This document shows, piece after piece, positions 36,574 to 45,815 of a DNA stretch of 64,000 bases. Each line of letters starts with the position of its first letter. Position 1 is the stretch's first letter. Under the pieces are notes generated by a model. That model was not told the DNA's origin. It saw only the letters and a program-made list of their open reading frames with translations, and made no database searches. The stretch is from CAZTTH01 sp964615975 (GTDB lineage Bacteria > Verrucomicrobiota > Lentisphaeria > JABSQK01 > JAJFLO01): NCBI GenBank assembly GCA_964615975.1, contig CAZTTH010000012.1, positions 24,233 through 88,232 on the forward strand, given 5' to 3'. Position numbers and translations under genes: made by a program.

Positions 36574-38028
36574 CTAAAAGTGCAGCAGCAGCTTCAATGG
36601 AGTTTCACAGAGCTGTTTGATGTTAACCAAAAATTTAACCGCATCGGCGCCATCGATCAAGCGATGATCATAAGTTAGCGCCAGGTACATCATGGGGCGG
36701 ATGATGACTTGATCGTCCTTGGCGATCGGCCGCTTTATGATCGTATGCATCCCGAGAATCGCGCTTTGTGGCGGGTTGATGATCGGGGTTGATAACATCG
36801 ATCCGAAGACTCCGCCATTGGTGATAGTAAATGTCCCGCCGGTCAGATCATCAAGTGATATCTCTCCTTTCCTGGCTTTGTTCGCCAATCGGGCAATGGT
36901 CTTTTCGATATCGGCAAATGACAATGTTTCGGCGTTGCGGATTATGGGTACCACCAGCCCTTTATCAGTCGAGACTGCGATGCCAATATCACAATAATCA
37001 TGATAAATGATTTCATTCTTATCGATATGGGCATTGATGATCGGATGAGATTTCAATGCCAAACATACTGCTTTGGTGAAGAATGACATGAATGAAAGAT
37101 CGATGTCGAATGTTTTTTTAAACTCTTCACGATGTTTCGCGCGGATCTCAATGATCGCGTTCATATCGACCTCATTGAAGGTGGTCAAAAGCGCTGCCGA
37201 TTGTTGCGCATCCAGCAGTCTGTTGGCAATGGTCCGGCGGAGGCGGCTCATCTTCACGCGCTGGGTGTTGCGATTGCCGGGGTAGGCGCTTTCCGCGTTA
37301 TTCATCGAGGATGCGGCTGAGGAGTTCGCGGAATGATCGTCATCAGTGTCCCCGTCAATTGGAGATGAAACTTCCGATCTGAGTCGATCACTTGGCAGTT
37401 CATCTTCTCGTGGCTGCCGGTAGAGCACAATGGTTTCGTCGGGTGAAACGACTGGAGAGTCGCTTTCATAAAATTTAAATGAATCGTAGGCTTTCGATTT
37501 CCCGGAGTTGGCATGGGGTTCTGGCTGCGGTTTCTGGCGATCTTCCTGGTATTTGATCACATCCCCTTTGGTAATCCGCCCATCCCGGGCGGTGCCGATA
37601 ATGGCGCTGGCGGGAATGTCACTTTCCGCCAGCATTTTTCTTGCGGCTGGAGAAGGGTGATTGATCTGCTTATCGGAATCGCCAGATTTTCGGATTTCCG
37701 CGGACGATGTGGTGGCGGTCGATTTTTTAGTCTTTTCCGGGCTCGGTTTTTTGGGTGCTGCCGGAGTAACGCTGGCGGATTTCGCTTCCGTTGTTTCGGT
37801 TTCAATATACCCAATGACGGCGCCTACTTTGACGGTTTCACCCGCTGAGGCGGAAGTGGTTAATCTGCCCGATACTGACGCAGGGATTTCCAGGGTCGCC
37901 TTATCAGTCTCGAGGGAAAGCAAAGGCTCGTCCATTTTTATCCAATCCCCGGTATTCTTATACCATTGTTTAATTTCTCCTTCCTTGATCGACTCTCCGG
38001 AAGCAGGTACAATGACGTCAACTTTCAT
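36574..38028 (-). CDS. sucB: Dihydrolipoyllysine succinyltransferase (E2)
   Basis: 484 residues from ATG 38028; an ATG at 38037 is possible but too close to the AAGG. Lipoyl domain 1-77 with lipoyl lysine K43 in ETDKATLEIPAS; a linker; a peripheral-subunit-binding domain (about 126-165, SPAARKMLAESDIPAS); a second unusually long linker (about 165-255) of charged and polar residues; catalytic domain to the end with DHRLIDGADAVKFL. E2 core of 2-oxoglutarate dehydrogenase, moving succinyl to CoA. Lies 52 bases after sucA and 121 before lpdA. Confidence 0.95.
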   Translation of the reverse strand: MKVDVIVPASGESIKEGEIKQWYKNTGDWIKMDEPLLSLETDKATLEIPASVSGRLTTSASAGETVKVGAVIGYIETETTEAKSASVTPAAPKKPSPEKTKKSTATTSSAEIRKSGDSDKQINHPSPAARKMLAESDIPASAIIGTARDGRITKGDVIKYQEDRQKPQPEPHANSGKSKAYDSFKFYESDSPVVSPDETIVLYRQPREDELPSDRLRSEVSSPIDGDTDDDHSANSSAASSMNNAESAYPGNRNTQRVKMSRLRRTIANRLLDAQQSAALLTTFNEVDMNAIIEIRAKHREEFKKTFDIDLSFMSFFTKAVCLALKSHPIINAHIDKNEIIYHDYCDIGIAVSTDKGLVVPIIRNAETLSFADIEKTIARLANKARKGEISLDDLTGGTFTITNGGVFGSMLSTPIINPPQSAILGMHTIIKRPIAKDDQVIIRPMMYLALTYDHRLIDGADAVKFLVNIKQLCETPLKLLLHF

Positions 38029-38080
38029 GTGAACCATCCTTAATAAGTAATAAACTGGATTATCATCAATGTATTGAGAT

Positions 38081-40792
38081 TCATAACGGATTAAAGGCTT
38101 TATCGATTAATTTACCTTGTGTATTCTTGTGGATCGATAACGATCCCGTGGCCGGGCTGGCGCTTTCTGGACGAGAAATGATGTGAATATTGTGGCGATT
38201 GTGAAATCTGCGGATCATAAAATTAGCGGCGCCCATATTGCTGGGTTCTTCTTGCACCCAAACCCATTCAGGAACCGTGGCGTACTTCTCCATTAATTTT
38301 TCGTCCTGAATTCTGGGAGTTGGATAAAATTGTTCGATCCGCACAATCGCGACATCCCGGGCATTTAATTCTTCCCGTTTTTGGATTAACTCATAATAGA
38401 TTTTTCCCGCGCAGAGCAACAGGCGTTTAACCTTTTTGGGTACCGCCAGGGGATCATCGATGATTTCATGGAATCGTCCCTCGGCCAATTCCATGGTCGA
38501 GGAGATGACCGCTTCATGTCGCAACAAACTTTTTGGTGTCATGACAATCAGCGGTTTTCGATAAGGGGCATAGAGTTGCCGCCGCAGCAAATGAAACATA
38601 TTGGCGGGAGTAGTGGGGTAGACGACGATGATATTATTTTCCGCGCATAAATCCAGATAGCGTCCGATTCTGGCGCTGGAGTGCTCCGGTCCCTGGCCTT
38701 CATAGCCATGCGGCAAGAGCATCACAATCCCATTCATGCGCTGCCATTTGGATTCGGATGAACTGATAAACTGATCAATGATGATTTGCGCGCCATTGGC
38801 AAAGTCCCCGAACTGCGCTTCCCAAATGGCCAGCGCATGTGGCATGGAAAGCGCATAGCCATATTCGAATCCGAGTACGCCATACTCAGATAAATGTGAA
38901 TTATAGACATAAAAGCGGGCTTTTTTACTCACATCATGATTTAATGGATTATATTTGGTTTCATCATTGATATCCACCCAGACCGCATGGCGGTGAGCGA
39001 ATGTGCCGCGTCGACTGTCTTGTCCGGAGAGTCGAACCGGAATGTTTTCATTGATTAATGAACCAAACGCCAGGAGTTCGGCCATCCCCCAATCGACACG
39101 TTTTTCATCAAAAAACATGGCCTTGCGGTTGTCGAGCAACTTTTTCATTTTGGGATAAATATTAAAGCCATCCGGTACTGTCACCAGGCTGGCGGCGATT
39201 TTTTCCAGAGTTGCCAGTCCGATGCCGGTGGGAACCGAGACATCGAAATCCCGTTTGGTGGCGGTATGGAATCCTTCCCATTGACGTTTGAGAAAATTAA
39301 CCTCGAAATTGCCATTCATTCCCCGCGCATTGACTAGGCTTTCCTGTAATTTGGTTTGCAAATCCTGCTTCATTTGCGCGGCTTCATCCGCCGTGATGAC
39401 CTGTTCATCGGTAAGCTTTTTGGTGTAAGAATCCAAAGCTGGAGGGTGCGTTTCAATGGATTTATAAAGCAGGGGTTGAGTAAAGCGGGGATCATCGCCC
39501 TCGTTATGGCCATAGCGCCGATAACCGACCAGGTCGATAAAAACATCGATGTTGAATTTCTGGCGCATTTTGATTGCCAGTTTGGTGACATGCACCACCG
39601 CTTCCACATCATCGGCATTGACATGAAAAACCGGGCAATCGAATGTCTTGGCGATATCGGTGCAATACAAACTGGAACGGGTTTCCCGTTGGTTGGCGGT
39701 AAAGCCCACTTGATTATTAATAATGATATGAATGGTGCCGCCGGTGGAATAACCTTCGAGTCGGGAAAGATTGGCGACTTCATAGACAATTCCCTGGCCG
39801 GCAATTGCCGCGTCGCCATGGATCAGTACCGGCACAATTTTATTGAAATCGCCATCGAACATTTCCATCCCTTTTGCCCAGACCGATCCCTGTACGACCG
39901 GGTCAACTGCTTCAAGGTGGGAAGGATTGGGTAATAAGCTGAGGTGGACTTGCTGGCCGGTTGCGGTTACGATATCGGCGGAATGTCCCTTATGGTATTT
40001 GACATCGCCATCGCCGTGATTGTGTTCCGGCATGACCACGTCCTCGAATTCTGAAAAGATTTTTTGGTAACTTTTCTTAAAGATGTTGACCAGCACATTA
40101 AGGCGTCCACGATGGGCCATGCCAATGACTAATTCCTTGACCCCCAACGTTTCGCCATATTCGATCAAGGCGTCAAGAGAAGGAATGATGGCTTCGCAGC
40201 CCTCCAGTGAAAACCGCTTCTGCCCGATGAACTTGCGATGCAGGAAATCTTCAAAGCCATAAGCTTGGGCGAGTTTATTGAGAATATGTTTTTTTTCGGC
40301 ATTGGTGAATTGGGGCTTGTACGCCGGCGCTTCGAGATGATCGTGCAGCCACATGCGAATCCGGGAATCCGGGATATAGCGATATTCCATTCCGATCGAG
40401 GAACAATAGGTTTCTTCCAGGTGGGCAATAATTTCACGCAGGGTTTTTCGCCCGATCTTGACCTGGGTGCCGACCTCGAATTCGCTATCCAAATCAGCTT
40501 CGGAAAGTTTGAAGTGGCTGAGATCCAAATCGGCTTTGACTTTGGTGCGAGGACGAACCGGATTGATGGCAGCAATGAGATGACCACGATCGCGATAGGC
40601 ATTGATTAGCTTCATCGCATGGGCTTCTTTATCGCGATGCGCGCCGAGTTCCGGATGTTGGGCGGCAAACTCATAGCCTTCGAAAAATCGTTGCCATGAT
40701 TTTTCAATGGATTGCGGATCATGAAGATAACGCTCATGAAGACCATCAATAAAATTACCATTAGCGTTATTCAGATATGTGTACTTATCCAT
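38081..40792 (-). CDS. sucA: 2-oxoglutarate dehydrogenase E1
   Basis: 903-residue thiamine diphosphate enzyme, close to family length, decarboxylating 2-oxoglutarate. N terminus YLNNANGNFIDGLHERYLHD is the usual E2-docking start; then GMAHRGRLNVLVN, HGDAAIAGQGIVYE, GYRRYGHNEGDDPRFTQP, RLSGQDSRRGTFAHRH and EPSNMGAANF. First gene of sucA-sucB-lpdA, giving an aerobic TCA cycle step. Upstream is a 176-base divergent spacer shared with the alcohol dehydrogenase gene. Confidence 0.97.
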   Translation of the reverse strand: MDKYTYLNNANGNFIDGLHERYLHDPQSIEKSWQRFFEGYEFAAQHPELGAHRDKEAHAMKLINAYRDRGHLIAAINPVRPRTKVKADLDLSHFKLSEADLDSEFEVGTQVKIGRKTLREIIAHLEETYCSSIGMEYRYIPDSRIRMWLHDHLEAPAYKPQFTNAEKKHILNKLAQAYGFEDFLHRKFIGQKRFSLEGCEAIIPSLDALIEYGETLGVKELVIGMAHRGRLNVLVNIFKKSYQKIFSEFEDVVMPEHNHGDGDVKYHKGHSADIVTATGQQVHLSLLPNPSHLEAVDPVVQGSVWAKGMEMFDGDFNKIVPVLIHGDAAIAGQGIVYEVANLSRLEGYSTGGTIHIIINNQVGFTANQRETRSSLYCTDIAKTFDCPVFHVNADDVEAVVHVTKLAIKMRQKFNIDVFIDLVGYRRYGHNEGDDPRFTQPLLYKSIETHPPALDSYTKKLTDEQVITADEAAQMKQDLQTKLQESLVNARGMNGNFEVNFLKRQWEGFHTATKRDFDVSVPTGIGLATLEKIAASLVTVPDGFNIYPKMKKLLDNRKAMFFDEKRVDWGMAELLAFGSLINENIPVRLSGQDSRRGTFAHRHAVWVDINDETKYNPLNHDVSKKARFYVYNSHLSEYGVLGFEYGYALSMPHALAIWEAQFGDFANGAQIIIDQFISSSESKWQRMNGIVMLLPHGYEGQGPEHSSARIGRYLDLCAENNIIVVYPTTPANMFHLLRRQLYAPYRKPLIVMTPKSLLRHEAVISSTMELAEGRFHEIIDDPLAVPKKVKRLLLCAGKIYYELIQKREELNARDVAIVRIEQFYPTPRIQDEKLMEKYATVPEWVWVQEEPSNMGAANFMIRRFHNRHNIHIISRPESASPATGSLSIHKNTQGKLIDKAFNPL

Positions 40793-40974
40793 AAAATAAG
40801 TAATGTCAGGAGTGGTCGGGGTTTAAAAATTTACGTTGACTGATGCATCATGAAGGGAGATAGTTTTTGTTTGGTCTCCTACTGGAATTACAAATGGCTG
40901 CTAACTTAGTGAATTAAAGGGGATAATCAATCAATATGAGTAAATTTTATTGGATTTCTGCGTATTAATTGGCT

Positions 40975-41967
40975 ATGAAAGCATTCGTATTGGAAAAAAT
41001 CGGAAGTCCATTGCAACTTCATGAGCTGCCCATGCCCCAGGTACGATCTCATCAGGTGCTGATCAAGGTCCATGCATGTGGAATTTGCCGCACCGATCTG
41101 CACATAATCGATGGTGATCTTCCCACTCCCAATTTACCGCTTATTCTTGGTCACCAAATTGTGGGTACCGTCGTCGAGGTCGGGAAAGCAACACATCAGT
41201 GCAAGCGGGGCGACCGAATTGGAATTCCCTGGCTGGGATCAACGTGCGGTCACTGCCATTATTGTGATTCCCAACGGGAAAATCTTTGTGATAACGCTGG
41301 TTTTACCGGTTACCATATCCACGGAGGTTTTGCCGAGTACGCGGTGGCGGACGAGCGCTTTTGTTTTCATTTGCCGGAGGGCTATGCTCACGCGCAGGCG
41401 GCGCCATTGCTTTGTGCCGGTATGATCGGCTTCCGGGCGTTGAGTATGTGTGGCGCGGCCAGACGCATCGGTTTTTATGGTTTTGGCGCCGCCGCCCATA
41501 TCCTCACCCAGGTCGTGTCTTTTTCGGGGGCGCAAGTGTATGCCTTTACCCGGGAAAACGACCTTGGCGGGCAGTCTTTTGCGCGTTCTTTGGGGGCGGT
41601 TTGGGCGGGTGACGTGAACCAAAAACCGCCGGAAGGCCTGGATGCCGCGATTATTTTTGCTCCTGTGGGGGAATTGGTTCTCAAGGCCCTGGCCGCGGTC
41701 GTCAAAGGGGGACGGGTGGTATGCGCGGGCATCCACATGAGCGCAATACCGCCCATGGCTTATGAAATGCTTTGGGGAGAACGCTCATTGATGTCGGTCG
41801 CTAATTTGACCCGTCGGGATGGCGAGACATTTCTTGCTTTGGCTGGTCGCATTCGCATTCAGGTGGCTGTGGATGAGTTTCAACTGGCTGCGGTTAACGA
41901 AGCGGTGCGCCATTGTCGTGAGGGTAAATCCCATGGCGCCAAAGTCCTGACAGTCACGGATGATTAA
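40975..41967 (+). CDS. Zinc-dependent alcohol dehydrogenase
   Basis: 330 residues from ATG 40975 (a TTG two codons earlier is unlikely). MDR family: catalytic zinc site around C35 (CGICRTDLH) and H60, where the usual Glu of GHE is Gln (GHQIVG), a variation seen in part of this family. Structural zinc Cys C91, C94, C97 and C105. The coenzyme strand GFYGFGAAAHI lacks the ideal GxGxxG. Substrate unknown. Monocistronic, divergent from sucA. Confidence 0.88.
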   Translation: MKAFVLEKIGSPLQLHELPMPQVRSHQVLIKVHACGICRTDLHIIDGDLPTPNLPLILGHQIVGTVVEVGKATHQCKRGDRIGIPWLGSTCGHCHYCDSQRENLCDNAGFTGYHIHGGFAEYAVADERFCFHLPEGYAHAQAAPLLCAGMIGFRALSMCGAARRIGFYGFGAAAHILTQVVSFSGAQVYAFTRENDLGGQSFARSLGAVWAGDVNQKPPEGLDAAIIFAPVGELVLKALAAVVKGGRVVCAGIHMSAIPPMAYEMLWGERSLMSVANLTRRDGETFLALAGRIRIQVAVDEFQLAAVNEAVRHCREGKSHGAKVLTVTDD

Positions 41968-42012
41968 CCATGTATTATCGTCATTTTTTTACTCACGGAT
42001 TGGGGGAATGTC

Positions 42013-42741
42013 ATGTTAAATAAGCCCAAAATGGGAGCCCTCTATTTGATTCCAAATTTGTTGTCTGCCACAGCGGATACACGTGTCATCTCTGATCAGG
42101 TCAGAAGCATCATCACTGCCATTGATGTCTTTGTAGTGGAAAGTCGCAAAGCGGCTCTGAGATATTTGAAGACGATCAATACCACTCGCGATCTTCAAGG
42201 GCTCACAGTGATCCCGCTGCGCGATAATGAAACCACCATATTTTACGAAGAAATCATGCCGGTCTTGGTAAAGGGCCGGGATATCGGGATGATCAGTGAC
42301 GCGGGGTGTCCGGCAATCGCGGATCCGGGATCGATTGTGATCACCCTCGCGCATCGGCAGGGGCTGCGGGTCATCCCTTTGGCGGGACCATGCTCAATCA
42401 TATTGGCCTTGATGGCTTCGGGATTTTCAGGTCAGAATTTCGCTTTCATTGGTTACCTTCCGATTGCCCGCGATCAGCGGCGCCAAAGTCTGCTTAAATA
42501 TGAACGGCGTTCCTGGCAGGAAAAACAGACCCAGATTTTCATGGAAACGCCATATCGCAATAATTCATTATTCGCTGATATCCTTGCGCACTGTCATGAG
42601 TTGACTGAAATCGGAATCGCCTGCGATCTCACCCTCCCGACGGAATTCATTCAGACTCATCCGGTAAAAATTTGGCGATCCCAAAAGGTCGATTTGGCAA
42701 AAAGACCAACCATATTTTCACTCTTAAAAAGGTCACTGTGA
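42013..42741 (+). CDS. RsmI-like SAM-dependent methyltransferase
   Basis: 242 residues of the tetrapyrrole-methylase superfamily. VVESRKAALRYLK, MISDAGCPAIADPGS and VIPLAGPCSIILALMASGF followed by FAFIGYLP match RsmI, which 2'-O-methylates C1402 of 16S rRNA. It is shorter than E. coli RsmI and resembles the short form found in several phyla, which may have another substrate. Gap of 45 bases from the alcohol dehydrogenase gene; ATG 42013 has GGGGGAA upstream. Confidence 0.85.
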   Translation: MLNKPKMGALYLIPNLLSATADTRVISDQVRSIITAIDVFVVESRKAALRYLKTINTTRDLQGLTVIPLRDNETTIFYEEIMPVLVKGRDIGMISDAGCPAIADPGSIVITLAHRQGLRVIPLAGPCSIILALMASGFSGQNFAFIGYLPIARDQRRQSLLKYERRSWQEKQTQIFMETPYRNNSLFADILAHCHELTEIGIACDLTLPTEFIQTHPVKIWRSQKVDLAKRPTIFSLLKRSL

Positions 42742-42918
42742 CATCATGCTTTGGAGATTCCAACCAGCGCCAGTCCGGCGGTGTTATCAGTCGTTTTCAC
42801 CCTGAGAGATTCGGCATTGTAATAATTGGATGTATTACATATAGTAGAAATCCATAGCTTTGGTGACGAGATTGTTCTTGGTGTATAACGTATTTGTATT
42901 TAACTGATTATGATAAAT

Positions 42919-42947
42919 TTGGCAGTCATTTATGAGATCGCCATAAT
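42919..42947 (+). promoter_or_regulatory. Sigma-70-type promoter candidate for the TIM-barrel gene
   Basis: TTGGCA (42919-42924), a 17-base spacer and CATAAT (42942-42947) give a good housekeeping promoter match. Transcription would begin near 42954, leaving about 14 bases before GTG 42968. The -10 box overlaps a palindrome CGCCATAATGGCG (42940-42952), a possible operator. Confidence 0.45.
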
Positions 42948-42967
42948 GGCGGTAGCCTGCCTGGATT

Positions 42968-43879
42968 GTGAGATTTAGTCTTTCAACCCATTGGAATGCC
43001 GCCCGTCATCGGGATGGAGAAATGATGATCGAGGAGATCCTTGGTCTGGGTGTCGACCAGGTTGAACTGGGATATGATCTGCGGCCGGAATTGGTTTCCG
43101 GGGTCAAAAAAATGATCTCCAATGGTTCGGTTCATGTCACCAGCGTCCATAATTTCTGTCCGGTTCCCACTCCCATATTGCATGGACATCCGGAATTGTT
43201 TACCATGGCCAGCAGTGATGGCGGGGAGCGTCGTCAAGCGGTGGAGCACACCATCAACACCATCCGGTTTGCGGCTGAAATCGGCGCCGCGGCAGTTGTT
43301 ATTCACTGTGGTTATGTCGACACCAAAACTACCACGGCAGAGCTGATCCGCTTGTGCGAAAAGAATCAGCAGCTGACCAACTACTATGAGAAAATCAAAT
43401 TGAAACTGGTGTTGGAAAGAGAAAAGAAAGTCACCCGACATTTGATTTGGTTGCGCGCCGGAATCGAGCAGTTGCTGCCGGTGTTGAAGGAAACCGGGAT
43501 CCGTCTGGGATTGGAGAATTTGCCCAGTTGGGAAGCTCTCCCCACTGAAATTGAATGCATGCAGTTGATTGCACTTTATGGCAATGACCATCTCTGTTAT
43601 TGGCATGATGTTGGACATGGCCAAATTCGCGAAAATCTGGGGTTTATCAACCACCATAAGGAGTTGTTCCGAATGACGGATATGATCGGGGGGATGCATC
43701 TTCATGATGTCCGACCTCCCGCAAGTGATCACCAGATGCCCCCCGGAGGAATGGTTGACTTTGAGCCGTTGATCGGAATCATCGGCAGGGCGATGATCGC
43801 TGTCGTTGAACCTCATCCCGGCTTGTCGGGTGATGAAGTTAATGCCGGAATAACCTATCTGAAAAAATTACTGGATTAA
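42968..43879 (+). CDS. Sugar phosphate isomerase/epimerase-like TIM-barrel protein
   Basis: 303 residues from GTG 42968. Fold and motifs of the AP-endonuclease-2/xylose-isomerase-like family: MRFSLSTHWN start, DQVELGYDL, VTSVHNFCPVP, AAAVVIHCGYVD, RLGLENLPS, WHDVGHGQIRE, MHLHDVRPP and the final VVEPHPG. The Glu/His/Asp positions at strand ends suggest a divalent metal site. Members include sugar isomerases, endonuclease IV and myo-inositol enzymes; no substrate can be named. A promoter candidate lies directly upstream. Confidence 0.82.
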   Translation: MRFSLSTHWNAARHRDGEMMIEEILGLGVDQVELGYDLRPELVSGVKKMISNGSVHVTSVHNFCPVPTPILHGHPELFTMASSDGGERRQAVEHTINTIRFAAEIGAAAVVIHCGYVDTKTTTAELIRLCEKNQQLTNYYEKIKLKLVLEREKKVTRHLIWLRAGIEQLLPVLKETGIRLGLENLPSWEALPTEIECMQLIALYGNDHLCYWHDVGHGQIRENLGFINHHKELFRMTDMIGGMHLHDVRPPASDHQMPPGGMVDFEPLIGIIGRAMIAVVEPHPGLSGDEVNAGITYLKKLLD

Positions 43880-43965
43880 AAATAGTCATTGAGAAGGCGC
43901 TGTTGGGGGTCGTGGATGGTGGCGTCTGTAAAGATATTTTAACGTTAAATTCTTGCACCTTTCTA

Positions 43966-43993
43966 TTGATATTTAGTGCCAATCAATTACTAT
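43966..43993 (+). promoter_or_regulatory. Sigma-70-type promoter candidate for the FecR-domain gene
   Basis: TTGATA (43966-43971), 16-base spacer and TACTAT (43988-43993), about 70 bases before ATG 44063. A second partial match TTGACA lies at 43994 without a good -10. This is the likely entry point for the long surface-polysaccharide run that follows. Confidence 0.35.
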
Positions 43994-44062
43994 TTGACAA
44001 ACTGTTTTAATTTAAGAAGATCAATTTATTAACCTAACTTATAATGTGAAGGTATGATCCCA

Positions 44063-45700
44063 ATGAAAACCAAACTATTGCAATGTTGTTTCTGTATCTT
44101 ATTTTTTCTGGCGCTATCTGTCCGTTCGGAAGCGATCAAGGGATTCACGCCAATCACTCAGGATGGTGATTGCACGATTAATGTGGGCAATGGGTTTGTT
44201 CCGGTTAATATTGGCAGATTATATCCCTTCGGTAATGTGGTGAAAACCGGGCGTAATTCCTTTATTGATTTGCAGTTCACCGCCGGGAATACCTTCCGTC
44301 TTTTGGCTAGATCGTCTGTCACCATTACCGAAGACACCAAAGATCCCAAACTGAAAGTCATTCAACTGAGCAAGGGTACAGTTGACCTGAAATTGGATAA
44401 CTTCCCCGCGGATCACAAATTGCAGGTTGAAACGCCGACGGCGATATGCGGCGCGGTGGGCACCACTTTCAAGGTAAGCTTTGAAGACGAATCCATACCA
44501 GGGAATTTTGATAAAGGAAACTCGAGCAGATCGCACTTTGTCGCGGTTGAGGAAGGGGAAGTCAGCCTGGCCAGTCGTTTCACGGTGAATGACGAGGTGG
44601 TGATTGGCCAGTCATTCTCGGTTGAAGGGTTGACTGCCGGCAGCGAAATGGTGGCCCAGATTGAGGAAGGGTCGGACAATGCCTACACCGATGTCACGGT
44701 TAATCGCGGACGATTGCGGTTCAATTATGGCGGTGATGAAGGGGTGACTTTTGATGTGGAAGCCAGGGAAGGTTCGGAACCACCGCGTTTTACCGCGGCG
44801 TTGACCAAGGATAAGGATGGTCTTACTTTTGTTGCTATCAAAATGTTGTCGGGTGACGCTAACTTTATCTTTTTTGGCGGCACCGGAGCCTCGGCTAATA
44901 TTTCCACTGCTGATGGCGCGGTGCTGGTGCCGACCCGAAAGCCCAAGGCGGGTGAGAAAGCCGAAATTGTTCCAGGCGGCGCTGATGCCGAAACGTTTAT
45001 CAACAACGCTGGCGCAGAAGCCGGTGAGTATTCGGTTCTGGTTGATTTAAAGAACAGTGGGGCATCAAATGAATCGATTCAGAATCAACAAAATAAGGTT
45101 AATAACAGCAAGCAAAATACGAACTCGACAAAAAACCAGATTGAAACCAATATCCTGGGGCAAACCAAGACGATTGATCAGCAAAACAATGATGATAACA
45201 CCGACCGCGGCAAAGGGAAAAAATCATCATCCGGAGATGGCACCGGCACCCAGGGGGGCGGAACCACTACTAATACTACCCAGTATGTCACTCTTTGTGT
45301 TGAGACCGCTGCGGGCAGCGAGCAGTTTGTCGAGGAATCGATCGTGTCAACCAATGTGGAAGCGCGACAAAACCAACTCAGAAGCGCGAATCGCAGGTTT
45401 GAAACGGGTCAATGTCAAAGGGTTACCATCTGTCATATTCCACCCGGAAATCCCAACAATCCAATTACTATTGAAATTGGTCGTCCCGCGTTGCAAGCGC
45501 ACCTGGCCCATGGAGACGAACAGGGGCCATGTACTGTCATCTGCCATTTCCCGATTGATCCCAATACTGTGGATGAGCGGTCAAATCAAGGAGTATCAAC
45601 CACAATCCTGCCATCAAAGTTGAATGAGCATTTGGGACATGGTGATCACACGGGATCATGTACTCCATCGAGCAAGCCAATCAGTCCGAATCAACCATAA
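44063..45700 (+). CDS. Secreted FecR-domain protein with tandem CHxP...AHxxHGD modules
   Basis: 545 residues from ATG 44063 (GAAGG ten bases upstream). Signal peptide about 1-25 (ends SEA). A FecR-type beta domain about 40-175 with TGRNSFIDLQFTAGN and VETPTAICGAVGTTFKV; a beta-rich middle; then a Gln/Asn/Ser/Gly-rich linker (about 325-400). The end carries two tandem ~40-residue Cys/His modules: CHIPPGNPNNP ... AHLAHGDEQGPC and CHFPIDP ... EHLGHGDHTGSC. The first is a widespread motif of unknown role in surface proteins. No membrane helix besides the signal. Likely periplasmic or extracellular scaffold; first gene of the surface cluster. Confidence 0.82.
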   Translation: MKTKLLQCCFCILFFLALSVRSEAIKGFTPITQDGDCTINVGNGFVPVNIGRLYPFGNVVKTGRNSFIDLQFTAGNTFRLLARSSVTITEDTKDPKLKVIQLSKGTVDLKLDNFPADHKLQVETPTAICGAVGTTFKVSFEDESIPGNFDKGNSSRSHFVAVEEGEVSLASRFTVNDEVVIGQSFSVEGLTAGSEMVAQIEEGSDNAYTDVTVNRGRLRFNYGGDEGVTFDVEAREGSEPPRFTAALTKDKDGLTFVAIKMLSGDANFIFFGGTGASANISTADGAVLVPTRKPKAGEKAEIVPGGADAETFINNAGAEAGEYSVLVDLKNSGASNESIQNQQNKVNNSKQNTNSTKNQIETNILGQTKTIDQQNNDDNTDRGKGKKSSSGDGTGTQGGGTTTNTTQYVTLCVETAAGSEQFVEESIVSTNVEARQNQLRSANRRFETGQCQRVTICHIPPGNPNNPITIEIGRPALQAHLAHGDEQGPCTVICHFPIDPNTVDERSNQGVSTTILPSKLNEHLGHGDHTGSCTPSSKPISPNQP

Positions 45701-45815
45701 TCTTTGATAATAGTATTTTCTCAGGTTGAAATTTTACGTGATGATTGAATCTTACATGAAATTGTACCCATTTATCATCATCTAAATTAATCATGCACAT
45801 AATTTTGAGGTAAGG

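Noticed and set aside
39356..39934. 192-codon frame antisense to sucA
   Set aside because: Lies fully inside a confidently identified essential-type gene; a mirror of its codon pattern.
42983..43816. 277-codon frame antisense to the TIM-barrel gene
   Set aside because: The sense protein has clear family motifs; the antisense product is His/Asp-rich nonsense without domains.
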